Notes: a model not told the origin generated them from the sequence alone. A DNA stretch of 64,000 bases from Oscillospiraceae bacterium (GCA_017548065.1 JAFYNQ010000095.1:1-64000), one strand, 5' to 3'; counted from the first letter of the stretch, positions 17,101 to 24,781 are shown. Translations and numbers: made by a program.

Positions 17101-17886
17101 TTAACCCAGCCAGCCGGTAATGGGGATGGCTGCTGCCATGCCCAGCACCAGGCTAATGGGCAATGCGTACTCACTTAACCATTTCATTTTCGGCAGCTTC
17201 ATCAGCAGGCCGCAGATCACCATCACCAGGGCAGACACCGCCATGACGCATACGGGGATCAAACCGGAGGTAGCAGAATAGGTCAGGATCTCCCCTTCCT
17301 TGATCACCTCAACAATGCCGTTTTCCGCTGTCCAAAGACGGGAGACATCGCAGAACACGAAGCCCAGGAAGGCTGCGATCATGCCGATGAACAATGCATT
17401 GGAGAAAATATCTGCCCACTTGGCATCCCGGTTTGCCAGGGACTTCATGCCCTTTTGCAGCTTCTTGCCGATCAGCGGCACCAGCCAGATACCCAGCATG
17501 ATACTGATGGTCATAACGATCAGCACGTTTACATACTGCTGCGCATTCAGGTCGCCGGAGCCCAGGGACTGACCCATGGCATTCAGCGCATTGGTGGCTG
17601 CCACCGTTTCATAGCTCATGGAGCCCACCACGCTCAAGCGCAGCCAGGGCATAGGCAGACCCAAGGTCTTGCTTAACACCATAACGCTGATGACGATCGC
17701 CACAGCAGGCGCCACGGTGAAAATAGCAGCAGTCACCATAGTCTTGCGCAGCTTTTTTTGATCCATGCCCAGTTCCTTACTGCGACGGAGCGCCTTCACC
17801 AGGAAAAACACGGACTGCGCCAATACTACCGCCACCAAAAGCCCTGCCAGGACAAACAAAATGGGATGATTGACAGAAAATTCCAT
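17101..17886 (-). CDS. DUF5058-type membrane protein, likely transporter subunit
   Basis: A 261-residue protein with about seven hydrophobic helices. The N-terminus, FSVNHPILFVLAG followed by LAQSVFFLVKALRRSKELGMD, matches my memory of DUF5058 proteins, a family without known function. It is the first gene of the operon DUF5058, membrane partner, M20 peptidase, MATE exporter, transcribed from its own promoter (TTGTAA/TATAAT). GAGGTG upstream serves as ribosome binding site. The pairing with an M20 peptidase suggests import or export of the peptidase substrate; this is inference from gene order. Confidence 0.65.
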   Translation of the reverse strand: MEFSVNHPILFVLAGLLVAVVLAQSVFFLVKALRRSKELGMDQKKLRKTMVTAAIFTVAPAVAIVISVMVLSKTLGLPMPWLRLSVVGSMSYETVAATNALNAMGQSLGSGDLNAQQYVNVLIVMTISIMLGIWLVPLIGKKLQKGMKSLANRDAKWADIFSNALFIGMIAAFLGFVFCDVSRLWTAENGIVEVIKEGEILTYSATSGLIPVCVMAVSALVMVICGLLMKLPKMKWLSEYALPISLVLGMAAAIPITGWLG

Positions 17887-17920
17887 TTGCGAACACCTCT
17901 TTTATTTTTTGTTTGAAACC

Positions 17921-17948
17921 ATTATAGCACGATTTTCAAACATTACAA
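17921..17948 (-). promoter_or_regulatory. Promoter for the DUF5058/M20/MATE operon
   Basis: Read on the minus strand: TTGTAA (17943-17948), a 16-base spacer and TATAAT (17921-17926). It is immediately adjacent to, and divergent from, the promoter of the 31-residue microprotein. Confidence 0.65.
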
Positions 17949-17977
17949 TTGCGTAATGAAAGAAACTGTGCTATAAT
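17949..17977 (+). promoter_or_regulatory. Promoter for the 31-residue membrane microprotein
   Basis: TTGCGT (17949-17954), a 17-base spacer and TATAAT (17972-17977). Its -35 box abuts the -35 box of the opposing promoter, so the two probably compete or share regulation. Confidence 0.7.
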
Positions 17978-18012
17978 GTAAAAAATCCCTTTTGAAGGAG
18001 CGCAAAAAAGCA

Positions 18013-18108
18013 ATGAAAAAAGAAACCAAGCGACTGTTCACCATGATCATGGCAGGCTTCCTGGCACTGGTCATCATCCTGAGCTTGATCCTGCCTGCAA
18101 TTGCATGA
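18013..18108 (+). CDS. 31-residue single-pass membrane microprotein
   Basis: The ATG at 18013 opens a 31-codon frame: a charged N-terminus (MKKETKRLF) followed by about 20 hydrophobic residues ending LILPAIA. It has its own promoter (TTGCGT/TATAAT), a Shine-Dalgarno AAGGAG (17995-18000, rather far at 12 bases) and a strong terminator directly after the stop, so it is a self-contained transcription unit. Short proteins of this plan occur in Bacillota, including stressosome-associated Prli42-like peptides, but the match is not strong enough to name it. The positive-inside rule predicts the N-terminus in the cytoplasm. Function unknown. Confidence 0.7.
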   Translation: MKKETKRLFTMIMAGFLALVIILSLILPAIA

Positions 18109-18114
18109 GAACGA

Positions 18115-18152
18115 AACCGCACCGCCGATTTTTTCGGCGGTGCGGTTTTTTT
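18115..18152. terminator. Terminator after the microprotein, facing the MgtC-like gene
   Basis: Stem AACCGCACCGCCGA (18115-18128) with CGGCGGTGCGGTT (18135-18147), a T-rich loop and a run of T after it. It is shared by the plus-strand microprotein gene and the convergent minus-strand operon. Confidence 0.88.
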
Positions 18153-18840
18153 ACAGTTCTTCCAGGTAGGCCACACCGGGGATGGTGCGGATGTCTTCAA
18201 TGACAGTGACGTGGTTCTGCCGCTTTTGCAGCTTCAGGGTTGCAAAGTAAGCACGGTTGCCGTCCTCACCGTCTGCATCACGCTCACGGGCGGTGTCATG
18301 GACTTCAATGCCCCGCTCCCGTACCAGACGCAGAAAATCGCCCAATGCGCACTCACGGTTCAGCTCCACGTAGATCTCCAGCACCTTGGCGCTGCGGTGC
18401 ATTTTGTTATCCATTCTCTGCAAAAGGGTCATGACCGTAAAGAGGGCAATGCCACCTGCAAGGGCAGCTTCATAGAAGCCGATACCCAGAGCAAGACCCA
18501 CACCGGCTGCTGCCCACAGACCTGCAGCGGTGGTCAGACCCTTGATCTGATTGCGACGGGTGACGATGATGGTACCGGCGCCCAAAAAGCCGATACCGCT
18601 GATCACCTGGGCGCCCATACGCACCGGGTCACCGGTGCCCAGCACCTGGGTCACATACTGGTTGGTAAGCATGATCAGGCAAGCGCCAACACACACCACC
18701 ATGTATGTACGCAGACCTGCAGGGCGGTTCTTCATACCACGCTCCAAGCCGATAAGACCACCGACGATCACTGCCGCAACAATACGCAAAACGACTGCCA
18801 GCAGCGTAACCTCTCTGATTGCAATATATTCCATATTCAT
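18151..18840 (-). CDS. MgtC/SapB-family membrane protein
   Basis: A 229-residue protein. The first 140 residues hold about four membrane helices with the family signatures LIGLERGMKNRPAGLRTY and ISGIGFLGAGTI. The last 85 residues form a cytoplasmic ACT-like domain. Family members affect magnesium homeostasis, often by inhibiting the ATP synthase. The start codon shares its first base with the stop of the preceding ATPase gene (TAATG), and its ribosome binding site AAAGGAG lies inside that gene, so it is translationally coupled to the nuclease operon. A second in-frame ATG at 18834 is possible. Confidence 0.88.
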   Translation of the reverse strand: MNMEYIAIREVTLLAVVLRIVAAVIVGGLIGLERGMKNRPAGLRTYMVVCVGACLIMLTNQYVTQVLGTGDPVRMGAQVISGIGFLGAGTIIVTRRNQIKGLTTAAGLWAAAGVGLALGIGFYEAALAGGIALFTVMTLLQRMDNKMHRSAKVLEIYVELNRECALGDFLRLVRERGIEVHDTARERDADGEDGNRAYFATLKLQKRQNHVTVIEDIRTIPGVAYLEEL

Positions 18841-20981
18841 TACTCCTTTCCTGATACCTTATGCCAGGCATCAGGGTAATAGTTCTTCTCTCTGCCCTGG
18901 CAGGTAAATAAAATTACCTGACGGGTGTCCGACTGCGCCTTCAGTATCTCCATAGCAAGGGCAAGCCGGTTTTCATCAAAGCGCACCAGCGCATCGTCCA
19001 GCACCAGGGGCGCATGGGGTGTCAATGCCTCTGCCACTGCAAGACGCAGCGCCAGGTACAGCTGATCCAGGGTGCCATCACTGCGCCAGATACCGGGACG
19101 CATGGTGTCCTCGTCCTCTGTTCGCACAGACAATGTCAGGTCCTCTCCCAGCAGCAGCCGGGCATAGCGTCCGCCGGTCATCTGTGAGAACAGCTCCTGG
19201 GCACGGGATGCGATCCTGGGCGCAAATTTTCTTTGCAGCTGATTTGCCGCCTCATTCAGCGTATCTATGGCAAGGCATGCCGCACCGTAGATCTCCTCCA
19301 GCTTTGCAATGCGCTGCTGCTCCTTCTCCAAAGCCTGCTGCAGCAGCACCGGCTCACCAAGACCTTCCATTCTGCCGCTGATCTGACCTGCCAGAAGCTG
19401 CAGCTTCCGCAGCTCCTCACGGGTCTCGTCTATGCGCCGCAGAGTCTCCTGCTCTGTAAAGGTCAGCTCGTCCTCCTGCTTCGGCTGGGGCACGATCTTC
19501 AGCATGGTCGCCACCGTTTCCGCATAAGCCTCCGCCTGGGTATAGTTCTGATAGGCGCTGTCCAGCGCCAGGTACATGGAGAGGGCATCCCGCCAACCCT
19601 CCAGTGCCTCCTTCAGGGGCAGTCCGCCGGTGACATTTTCAATATTATCCGTGAGGGAATCCTTTCCGGCTGCCAGTGCATCCCGTTTTTTGTTCCAGGC
19701 TGCCAGCTCTTTTTCATAGCCTTCCCAGGTAGCCAGCCAATCGTTTGCCGCCACCACCCACTTTTCCGGGTCGCTTTCCCCGTAGCGGCTTACCAGCTGC
19801 GCCGCCTCTGCCTTTTGTTTGCTATGGATGTGCAGGCTAACCGCCGCCAGCACAACTGCCAGGATCAGCGGCGTCAGCGCCAGCTTCCAATCCACCGCAA
19901 ACAGCATCGCTGCCACAATGGCAAGCGCCGAAGCCAGCAGGAAATACAGCGGCTTTTGCTTTCCGCTCTGCGCCTCATAGGCGGCTTTGTCCTTTTCCGC
20001 CTGCGTCAGTGCCTGCTGGGGTGTCAGTCCTGCAAAGCATTGGGGTGGCTCCGGCTTTTCCGGAGGCAGCGGCAATGCCTGCTCCAGCAGCGCCTCCTGC
20101 TGCAGCTGAAGCTGCTCCAGGTGCAGGATCTGCTGCTGCACCGTCTCCCGGTCTGCCAGGGAGGCGCATCGGGCAGCCTGATCCTCATATTGCCGTTTTG
20201 CACCTGACAGCGCCGCCTTGGCTGCTGTCAGTTTTTCATGTCCTTTGCTGGCTGAAGCATACTCCAGCGCTGCCTTATGATTCTCCAGCGCTGCCAGCTG
20301 CTGCTCCAGAAGCATCCGACGGGACTCGGTCTGCTGCTGTTGCTGCTGCAGCTGTCCCAGCAGGTGCAGCTTCTCCTCCAGGTCATTGCGTCTCTGCTCC
20401 GCCTGGGGCAGCAAGCCCGTTTTATTATGGCGACAGCGATTTTTCACTGCCCGAAGCTTTGCCGCCAGGTCATCGGCTGCGCCGCTTTCGTCACCGGTGG
20501 TCACCAGTGCGTTCAGTCTGCGCCGCAATGCCTCATCGTCTGTGACCGGCATATCCGACAGCCGCACAAAGCCGGAACGGACAAATACCGACCGCTCCAC
20601 GCCCAGTAGCTTCTCACCGCAGTTGGCTGCGGTCAGCTCCGGCACCGGGAGACCGGAATCTGTTTCATAGGCGCAAAAGTCTCCGAACACCGTTCTTCCC
20701 TTTGAGCTGCGCTCAATGGTAATGTCCCGACCTTCCCAAAACACGTCCATACGGCCGGACATGGGACTGCCCGACCAGGGGGCAAAGCGCTCCTTCAAGG
20801 GGATAGCGCCCTGCTTGCTCCGTTCCCGGGTGTCAATGCCGTAGAGCATTGCCACCATAAATGCACCCCAGGTGCTTTTTCCCCATTCGTTGGGGGCTTC
20901 AATTACATTTAGACCCGGCTTCAGCGTCAGCGTCTGGTGCTCCAGCTTTCCGAAGGTAGCCGTCATGCTGTAGATCTTCAC
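18840..20981 (-). CDS. SbcC/YhaN-like AAA ATPase with central membrane hairpin
   Basis: A 713-residue SMC/Rad50-like ATPase. The Walker A motif is NEWGKST (residues 31-37). Long glutamine-rich coiled coils flank a central hydrophobic hairpin (LYFLLASALAIVAAMLFAV and LALTPLILAVVLAAVSL), as in the YhaN branch. The signature region LDQLYLALRLAVAEAL and Walker B VLDDALVRFD are near the C-terminus. It overlaps the phosphoesterase gene by four bases (ATGA). The pair resembles SbcCD/YhaNO and should process DNA ends or hairpins. The membrane hairpin suggests that it acts at the membrane, unlike classical SbcC. Confidence 0.85.
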   Translation of the reverse strand: MKIYSMTATFGKLEHQTLTLKPGLNVIEAPNEWGKSTWGAFMVAMLYGIDTRERSKQGAIPLKERFAPWSGSPMSGRMDVFWEGRDITIERSSKGRTVFGDFCAYETDSGLPVPELTAANCGEKLLGVERSVFVRSGFVRLSDMPVTDDEALRRRLNALVTTGDESGAADDLAAKLRAVKNRCRHNKTGLLPQAEQRRNDLEEKLHLLGQLQQQQQQTESRRMLLEQQLAALENHKAALEYASASKGHEKLTAAKAALSGAKRQYEDQAARCASLADRETVQQQILHLEQLQLQQEALLEQALPLPPEKPEPPQCFAGLTPQQALTQAEKDKAAYEAQSGKQKPLYFLLASALAIVAAMLFAVDWKLALTPLILAVVLAAVSLHIHSKQKAEAAQLVSRYGESDPEKWVVAANDWLATWEGYEKELAAWNKKRDALAAGKDSLTDNIENVTGGLPLKEALEGWRDALSMYLALDSAYQNYTQAEAYAETVATMLKIVPQPKQEDELTFTEQETLRRIDETREELRKLQLLAGQISGRMEGLGEPVLLQQALEKEQQRIAKLEEIYGAACLAIDTLNEAANQLQRKFAPRIASRAQELFSQMTGGRYARLLLGEDLTLSVRTEDEDTMRPGIWRSDGTLDQLYLALRLAVAEALTPHAPLVLDDALVRFDENRLALAMEILKAQSDTRQVILFTCQGREKNYYPDAWHKVSGKE

Positions 20982-22042
20982 GGAAGCACCACCTCCTGAC
21001 CGTCCAGCAGCTTCCGGGAAAGCTGCGCTGCCAGCAGCAGCTGTCTGCGGCGGCTTTCTTCAGGCTCTGCCGCCATGGCATCCCGAAGAAGCTTAAAATA
21101 CATACCTTCAAAGGTATCCTGGTCTGCCGTGCCCCAGAGCTCCGTGGGCGGCACGGTCTCATCCTTCAGCTCCAGGTTGGGGAATCGGGCGCAGCTCTTA
21201 CGCAGAGCCGCAAGGTCCGGCTTCTCCCAAGGTCCTGTCAGGGTAATACGGTAAAAGTCCTCACTACCCACCGGGGGCAGCAGCGCATCCAGGGATGTGT
21301 CCTCCGTTGCCGTCAGGTCATAGAACCGGGGCAACGGCAGCGGCACAAACTGCGCAGTTACGGTGGTGTCCACCGTTACGATATAATAGCCCTTCTCCCC
21401 TACCTCGTCATAGCCACGTCCCATGGGACAGCCCGGCCATGCGCACAAGGTCTTTCCGCTTTGGAAGCTGCCGGACTTGTGGATATGTCCCAGCGCCAGG
21501 TAATCCAGCCCGGAGGCTGCCACCTGCTGCATAGTAATGGGGCAGTAAGGAGAATCTGTCTGCGTGGGGTCACCGTGAAGCACACCCACGGCATAGCGCT
21601 CTGTGTGATGGGGAGAAAAATCCTGCAAAAGTCCCATGCACTCTGTTCCGATATAGCCGGCGCCGTACACGCAGCAATCCAGCCCGGGTACATCCACCGC
21701 CTCTATGGCAGGGTGCGTAAAAATATGCACATTGTCAGGCCAGGTCTCCCGAAGCCAGGGACTTTCCTCTCCCACATAGTCATGGTTGCCGGGGCTGATA
21801 AACACCGGCGCCTCCATAGCTGCCAATGCTTTTTTCACCACAGCAAGGGTATCGGCGGCATAAGCGCCGTCAAACAAGTCGCCGGACAGCAGCACCAGGT
21901 CACACTGCTCCTTTTGACAAGCCTCTGCCAGCAGCATGGGGATCCGCAGCAGACTTTGCCGAAGCTGCTGCGCCTGCTGTGTATCGTGGCGCAGCAAGGG
22001 GGAGTCCAGATGCCAGTCAGCGCTGTGAAGAATTTTGATCAT
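20978..22042 (-). CDS. SbcD/YhaO-like metallophosphoesterase (DNA repair exonuclease)
   Basis: A 354-residue calcineurin-like phosphoesterase. The five family motifs are visible: D9 and H11 in SADWHLDS, GDLFDG, GNHDY, VLHGDPT and GHIHKSG, together the two-metal site. It is the nuclease partner of the SbcC/YhaN-like ATPase whose gene starts in its last four bases. Its own start lies 26 bases inside the 3' end of ymdB, so the three genes are tightly coupled. It probably degrades double-stranded DNA ends in complex with the ATPase. Confidence 0.87.
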   Translation of the reverse strand: MIKILHSADWHLDSPLLRHDTQQAQQLRQSLLRIPMLLAEACQKEQCDLVLLSGDLFDGAYAADTLAVVKKALAAMEAPVFISPGNHDYVGEESPWLRETWPDNVHIFTHPAIEAVDVPGLDCCVYGAGYIGTECMGLLQDFSPHHTERYAVGVLHGDPTQTDSPYCPITMQQVAASGLDYLALGHIHKSGSFQSGKTLCAWPGCPMGRGYDEVGEKGYYIVTVDTTVTAQFVPLPLPRFYDLTATEDTSLDALLPPVGSEDFYRITLTGPWEKPDLAALRKSCARFPNLELKDETVPPTELWGTADQDTFEGMYFKLLRDAMAAEPEESRRRQLLLAAQLSRKLLDGQEVVLP

Positions 22043-22811
22043 ACACGTCCACCCTTTCCACTGCGGTGCAAAGACCGGTCTGTGTGTCTACGGTAAAAAG
22101 GACCGCTTCCATTTTTGTCTCGCCCTCTGCCCAGCGGTAACGCTCGGTGAGGTCGCCACGGAATTTGGCAATGGACAAATGGGGCTGGATGCCCAGCACG
22201 GAGTGCCGGGGACCGGTCATACCCAGATCTGTCACATAGCCGGTACCCTTGGGCAGCACCTGGGTGTCTGCGGTAGGTACATGGGTATGGGTACCCCAAA
22301 GCGCCGTGACCCGTCCGTCCAGCATGTAGCCCATGGCCAGCTTTTCGGAGGTAGCTTCTGCGTGCAGCTCCACAAAAACAAGCTTGGTATCAATTTCTTT
22401 CAAAAGCTTTTCCACTGCCAGGAAGGGGTTATCCGGGCCGTAGTCCATATTGCAGCGCCCCTGCAGGTCAATCACTGCCACATCGCCGCATTTTGTCTCG
22501 TAAATACCCCAGCCGTAACCGGGTGCCTGGGGCGCATAGTTGGCAGGACGAAGCACACGGCGGTTGTCCTCCATGTAGTCCACCAGTTCCCGCTTGCCGA
22601 AGGTGTGGTTACCCATGGTGATCACATCTGCACCGGCATCAAAAATATCCTCCGCCTGCTGGGGTGTCATACCCACCACAGACGCATTTTCACCGTTGAC
22701 AACGACAAAATCCGCCTTTGTCTGCATCTTCAGCTTCCGCAAAGACTTGCAAACCCGATCCATTCCGGGCTTACCCACCACGTCGCCAACTGCCAAAACC
22801 TTAAATTCCAT
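22017..22811 (-). CDS. ymdB: YmdB-type metallophosphoesterase (2',3'-cyclic AMP phosphodiesterase)
   Basis: A 264-residue protein of the TIGR00282 family, the same length as Bacillus YmdB. Motifs: GDVVGKPG, NGENAS, GNHTF, the HAEATSEK block and GTHTHVPTAD, which supply the two-metal site. The start is set at the ATG at 22811, giving MEFKVLAVGDVVG; the longer upstream frame has no ribosome binding site and runs through the promoter. In Bacillus, YmdB hydrolyses 2',3'-cyclic nucleotides and influences biofilm and motility decisions. Here it leads an operon with the SbcD/SbcC-like pair and the MgtC-like gene. Confidence 0.88.
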   Translation of the reverse strand: MEFKVLAVGDVVGKPGMDRVCKSLRKLKMQTKADFVVVNGENASVVGMTPQQAEDIFDAGADVITMGNHTFGKRELVDYMEDNRRVLRPANYAPQAPGYGWGIYETKCGDVAVIDLQGRCNMDYGPDNPFLAVEKLLKEIDTKLVFVELHAEATSEKLAMGYMLDGRVTALWGTHTHVPTADTQVLPKGTGYVTDLGMTGPRHSVLGIQPHLSIAKFRGDLTERYRWAEGETKMEAVLFTVDTQTGLCTAVERVDVYDQNSSQR

Positions 22812-22848
22812 GCCGATCACCTCTGCGCCTTCGTTTATATAGCTTAAT

Positions 22849-22877
22849 ATTATACAACAAAAGTGCCGCCAATGCAA
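22849..22877 (-). promoter_or_regulatory. Promoter for the ymdB operon, embedded in an upstream terminator
   Basis: Read on the minus strand: TTGCAT (22872-22877), a 17-base spacer and TATAAT (22849-22854). The -35 box lies in the loop region of the XRE-gene terminator hairpin, so the two signals physically overlap. Confidence 0.65.
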
Positions 22878-22890
22878 GCATTGACGGCAC
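22855..22890 (-). terminator. Terminator of the XRE regulator gene
   Basis: Inverted repeat GTGCCGTCAATGC / GCATTGGCGGCAC (22863-22890, one mismatch) followed on the minus strand by TTTTGTTG. It lies six bases after the XRE stop codon. Confidence 0.75.
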
Positions 22891-22895
22891 ACTGT

Positions 22896-23126
22896 TTATT
22901 CGGTATGTTCCCGTTTCGGGGGATAGGGTCTGCGCTCATCGGTGCGATCCATGAGAAAATCTATGCTGGTTTTGTAATAATCCGCCAAAAGCACCAGATT
23001 ATCCGCCGTAGGGATCATGTCCCCGGATTCATATTTGGAAAGCGTGCTTTGACTGATACCGGTATCCATCTGTACCTTCAGCTGTGTATAGTCTTTTATT
23101 ACGCGAATCAGTTTAATATTTTTCAT
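22896..23126 (-). CDS. XRE-family (Cro/CI-type) transcriptional regulator
   Basis: A 76-residue protein made almost entirely of one helix-turn-helix domain: LKVQMDTGISQSTLSKYESGDMIPTADNLVLLADYYKTSIDFLM. It is divergent from the three-gene cassette at 23253-24714, and the intergenic region holds three ATTCA/TGAAT half-sites at the cassette promoter. It most likely represses that cassette and itself. It has no sensor domain, so release probably depends on another factor. Its terminator overlaps the next promoter. Confidence 0.88.
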   Translation of the reverse strand: MKNIKLIRVIKDYTQLKVQMDTGISQSTLSKYESGDMIPTADNLVLLADYYKTSIDFLMDRTDERRPYPPKREHTE

Positions 23127-23171
23127 GCAACAATCCCCCTATAGCTTATTCAATTATTGCATATTTTAGTC

Positions 23172-23200
23172 TTGACATTCATAATTTATTCGCATATACT
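23172..23200 (+). promoter_or_regulatory. Promoter for the XRE-linked cassette
   Basis: TTGACA (23172-23177), a 17-base spacer and TATACT (23195-23200): near-consensus and therefore probably strong unless repressed. The operator-like repeats begin at the next base. Confidence 0.75.
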
Positions 23201-23225
23201 ATTCACATAATGAATATTTTATTCA
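23201..23225. promoter_or_regulatory. Operator-like repeats at the cassette transcription start
   Basis: ATTCA (23201-23205), TGAAT (23211-23215) and ATTCA (23221-23225) alternate in orientation with exactly five bases between them, forming two overlapping palindromes. Further ATTCA copies start at 23177 and 23148. The position over the start site fits repression by the neighbouring XRE protein; binding is inferred. Confidence 0.5.
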
Positions 23226-23252
23226 TTCAACACAAAAAGAGAGGAGTTCTGT

Positions 23253-24185
23253 ATGGGAATTCAAGCAAAGCTGCAAAAAATTGCGCAAGTTGAAGAACAA
23301 GTTGAAACTCTGAACAAACAGTACGACGAAAGTTACGACCAAAGAAAACGTATCACAAAAGAAGTCGATAACTGCATCAGCAAAAAGCAGGCCCGTGAAG
23401 AGGCTGCATCCCACAAAAAGAAAGGCATTATCGGCCTTGTGATTGCTGTGATCCTTGTCATTTTGGAGGTTATGTGCCTGACAGAAACCCTGATCGTGGG
23501 ATATAGCGATCCTGATCTCATTGACATTGTGATCCTGGCCGTTCCCCTTATCTACGGTATCACCCATTTCGTCAAGGCGAAGAATCTGATGCCCAGCGAG
23601 ACGGAGCAGGAATTGTCTCAGAAGCTGGATGCACTTACAAAGGAATACAAGCCTTTTGAGGAACTTGATAATCAACTGGACGAAGCCAGTGACCGGTTAC
23701 GGGAGTTAACAACATATCATGGCCGGGACTGGGATCTGACCACTTTCCACGGCAGCGCTGATGACACTGCCAAGCTGGCAGAAGATCTGGAAGACCTGCT
23801 GATCGCCCTGAAGTACAATCAGGATGATACAGACTTTATAACAAACTGCTGGCTCGTAAAAAACCAGCTAAAATCTTCCGTTGCCATGATCTCCAACGAT
23901 ACTGCGACCCATAAAAAATATTCCCATGTTGGCCCCACCATTATTGAAACCGGCAGCTGGCCGTTGCTTTTGATCAACGCTTGTGATATCTCCCTGTCCG
24001 GAGAGGTTCTTATGCTTTACCTTGGCACCAAGGGCGAAGGCTTCCCCTTCCCCGAAGCACTGGAACGCATCAAAATGCGCAAACCCGAAACCGAAGATGA
24101 ACAAGCACTTTGGGATCTTGCCAACATGGTGATCCCCAATATGATCGTCAAAGTTGTTTTTGCCTTAAAGAATGCCATGGGCTGA
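23253..24185 (+). CDS. Unknown protein: N-terminal coiled coil, two membrane helices, C-terminal soluble domain
   Basis: I do not recognise this 310-residue protein. Residues 1-55 are charged and coiled-coil-like (QKIAQVEEQVETLNKQYDE). Two hydrophobic helices follow (about 58-80 and 88-106). A second heptad-like stretch (about 115-150) leads into a soluble domain ending VIPNMIVKVVFALKNAMG. GAGAGGAG precedes the ATG. It is the first gene of an XRE-controlled cassette with two smaller unknown genes. The layout (regulator, membrane protein with coiled coil, small soluble proteins) is compatible with a stress, phage-defence or toxin module, but nothing in the sequence proves this. Confidence 0.7.
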   Translation: MGIQAKLQKIAQVEEQVETLNKQYDESYDQRKRITKEVDNCISKKQAREEAASHKKKGIIGLVIAVILVILEVMCLTETLIVGYSDPDLIDIVILAVPLIYGITHFVKAKNLMPSETEQELSQKLDALTKEYKPFEELDNQLDEASDRLRELTTYHGRDWDLTTFHGSADDTAKLAEDLEDLLIALKYNQDDTDFITNCWLVKNQLKSSVAMISNDTATHKKYSHVGPTIIETGSWPLLLINACDISLSGEVLMLYLGTKGEGFPFPEALERIKMRKPETEDEQALWDLANMVIPNMIVKVVFALKNAMG

Positions 24186-24236
24186 GGCTGATACAAAATC
24201 ACCTATAAATAATTCACAGTTAAAGGAGAAATTCGT

Positions 24237-24554
24237 ATGGCTACTTACATTATCTTTCAGGACGGACGCACAGACTTTCCCAACTCCCGCAATACCTTTT
24301 CCGTTGACGGCTCCACTGCGCACAAAGTACTTGGCAATATGTCCACCTACTATAAGTTAGACCGCGGTTCCCATGACTTTGTTATTACATCTGCAAACGG
24401 ACAACAGTGGGAAATCTCTGAATATGTAGGGTCTTCCGACTGTCTGAACATAAAGATCCAAATTGACGGTGACTCCAACATTGTTGCTGTGGCTCACAAG
24501 GTCGCACCGGAGCCTGGCACTGCCTGGATGATGTCAAAAAAGTCCCCTAAGTAA
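24237..24554 (+). CDS. Unknown 105-residue soluble protein of the XRE-linked cassette
   Basis: A 105-residue protein with no named family that I can recognise. It is predicted to be mostly beta-strand (YIIFQDGRTDFPN, HDFVITSANGQQWEISEYVG, LNIKIQIDGDSNIVAVAHKV), with alternating hydrophobic residues suggesting a small beta-sandwich or PH-like fold. TAAAGGAG (24221-24228) precedes the ATG. It lies 51 bases after the 310-residue gene and 19 bases before the 46-residue gene, so the three are probably co-transcribed. There is no signal peptide or membrane helix. Function unknown. Confidence 0.6.
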   Translation: MATYIIFQDGRTDFPNSRNTFSVDGSTAHKVLGNMSTYYKLDRGSHDFVITSANGQQWEISEYVGSSDCLNIKIQIDGDSNIVAVAHKVAPEPGTAWMMSKKSPK

Positions 24555-24573
24555 TAAAGAAAGGAAGATAACT

Positions 24574-24714
24574 ATGTGCCCTTATTATGATCCTAACACC
24601 AAAAAGTGCAGACTGTGGGATACTTATCAGACCGATTATGCCATTAGTGCCTACTGTCTTAGCTATAACTGGGAAATGAACTGCCCCAATTACAGAAAGA
24701 AGATGTTTGGCTGA
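24574..24714 (+). CDS. 46-residue four-cysteine microprotein
   Basis: The ATG at 24574 opens a 46-codon frame with AAAGGAAG (24560-24567) as ribosome binding site. The protein starts MCPYYDPNTKKC and has cysteines at positions 2, 12, 28 and 37, the last in an NCPNYR motif. Two CxP-type and two further cysteines in so short a chain suggest a zinc- or iron-sulfur-binding knuckle. Similar short CPYY...C...YC...CxNY modules occur in other bacteria, but I cannot name the family with certainty. It is the third gene of the XRE-linked cassette and is followed by a strong terminator. Confidence 0.65.
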   Translation: MCPYYDPNTKKCRLWDTYQTDYAISAYCLSYNWEMNCPNYRKKMFG

Positions 24715-24735
24715 TATAACATCAGCATAAATTGC

Positions 24736-24773
24736 AACCCCTCGCCTTACACACCGTAAGGCGAGGGGTTTTT
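24736..24773. terminator. Terminator after the XRE-linked cassette, convergent with obg
   Basis: A perfect 15-base-pair stem (24736-24750 with 24756-24770, core CCCCTCGCCTTAC), a five-base loop and TTT after it. It ends nine bases before the obg stop codon on the other strand and may serve both genes. Confidence 0.88.
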
Positions 24774-24781
24774 CTGCAAAT

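Noticed and set aside
20270..20420. CAG/CTG-rich stretch coding poly-glutamine in the YhaN-like ATPase
   Set aside because: Not a perfect microsatellite; it lies in a predicted coiled coil where Gln-rich heptads are common.
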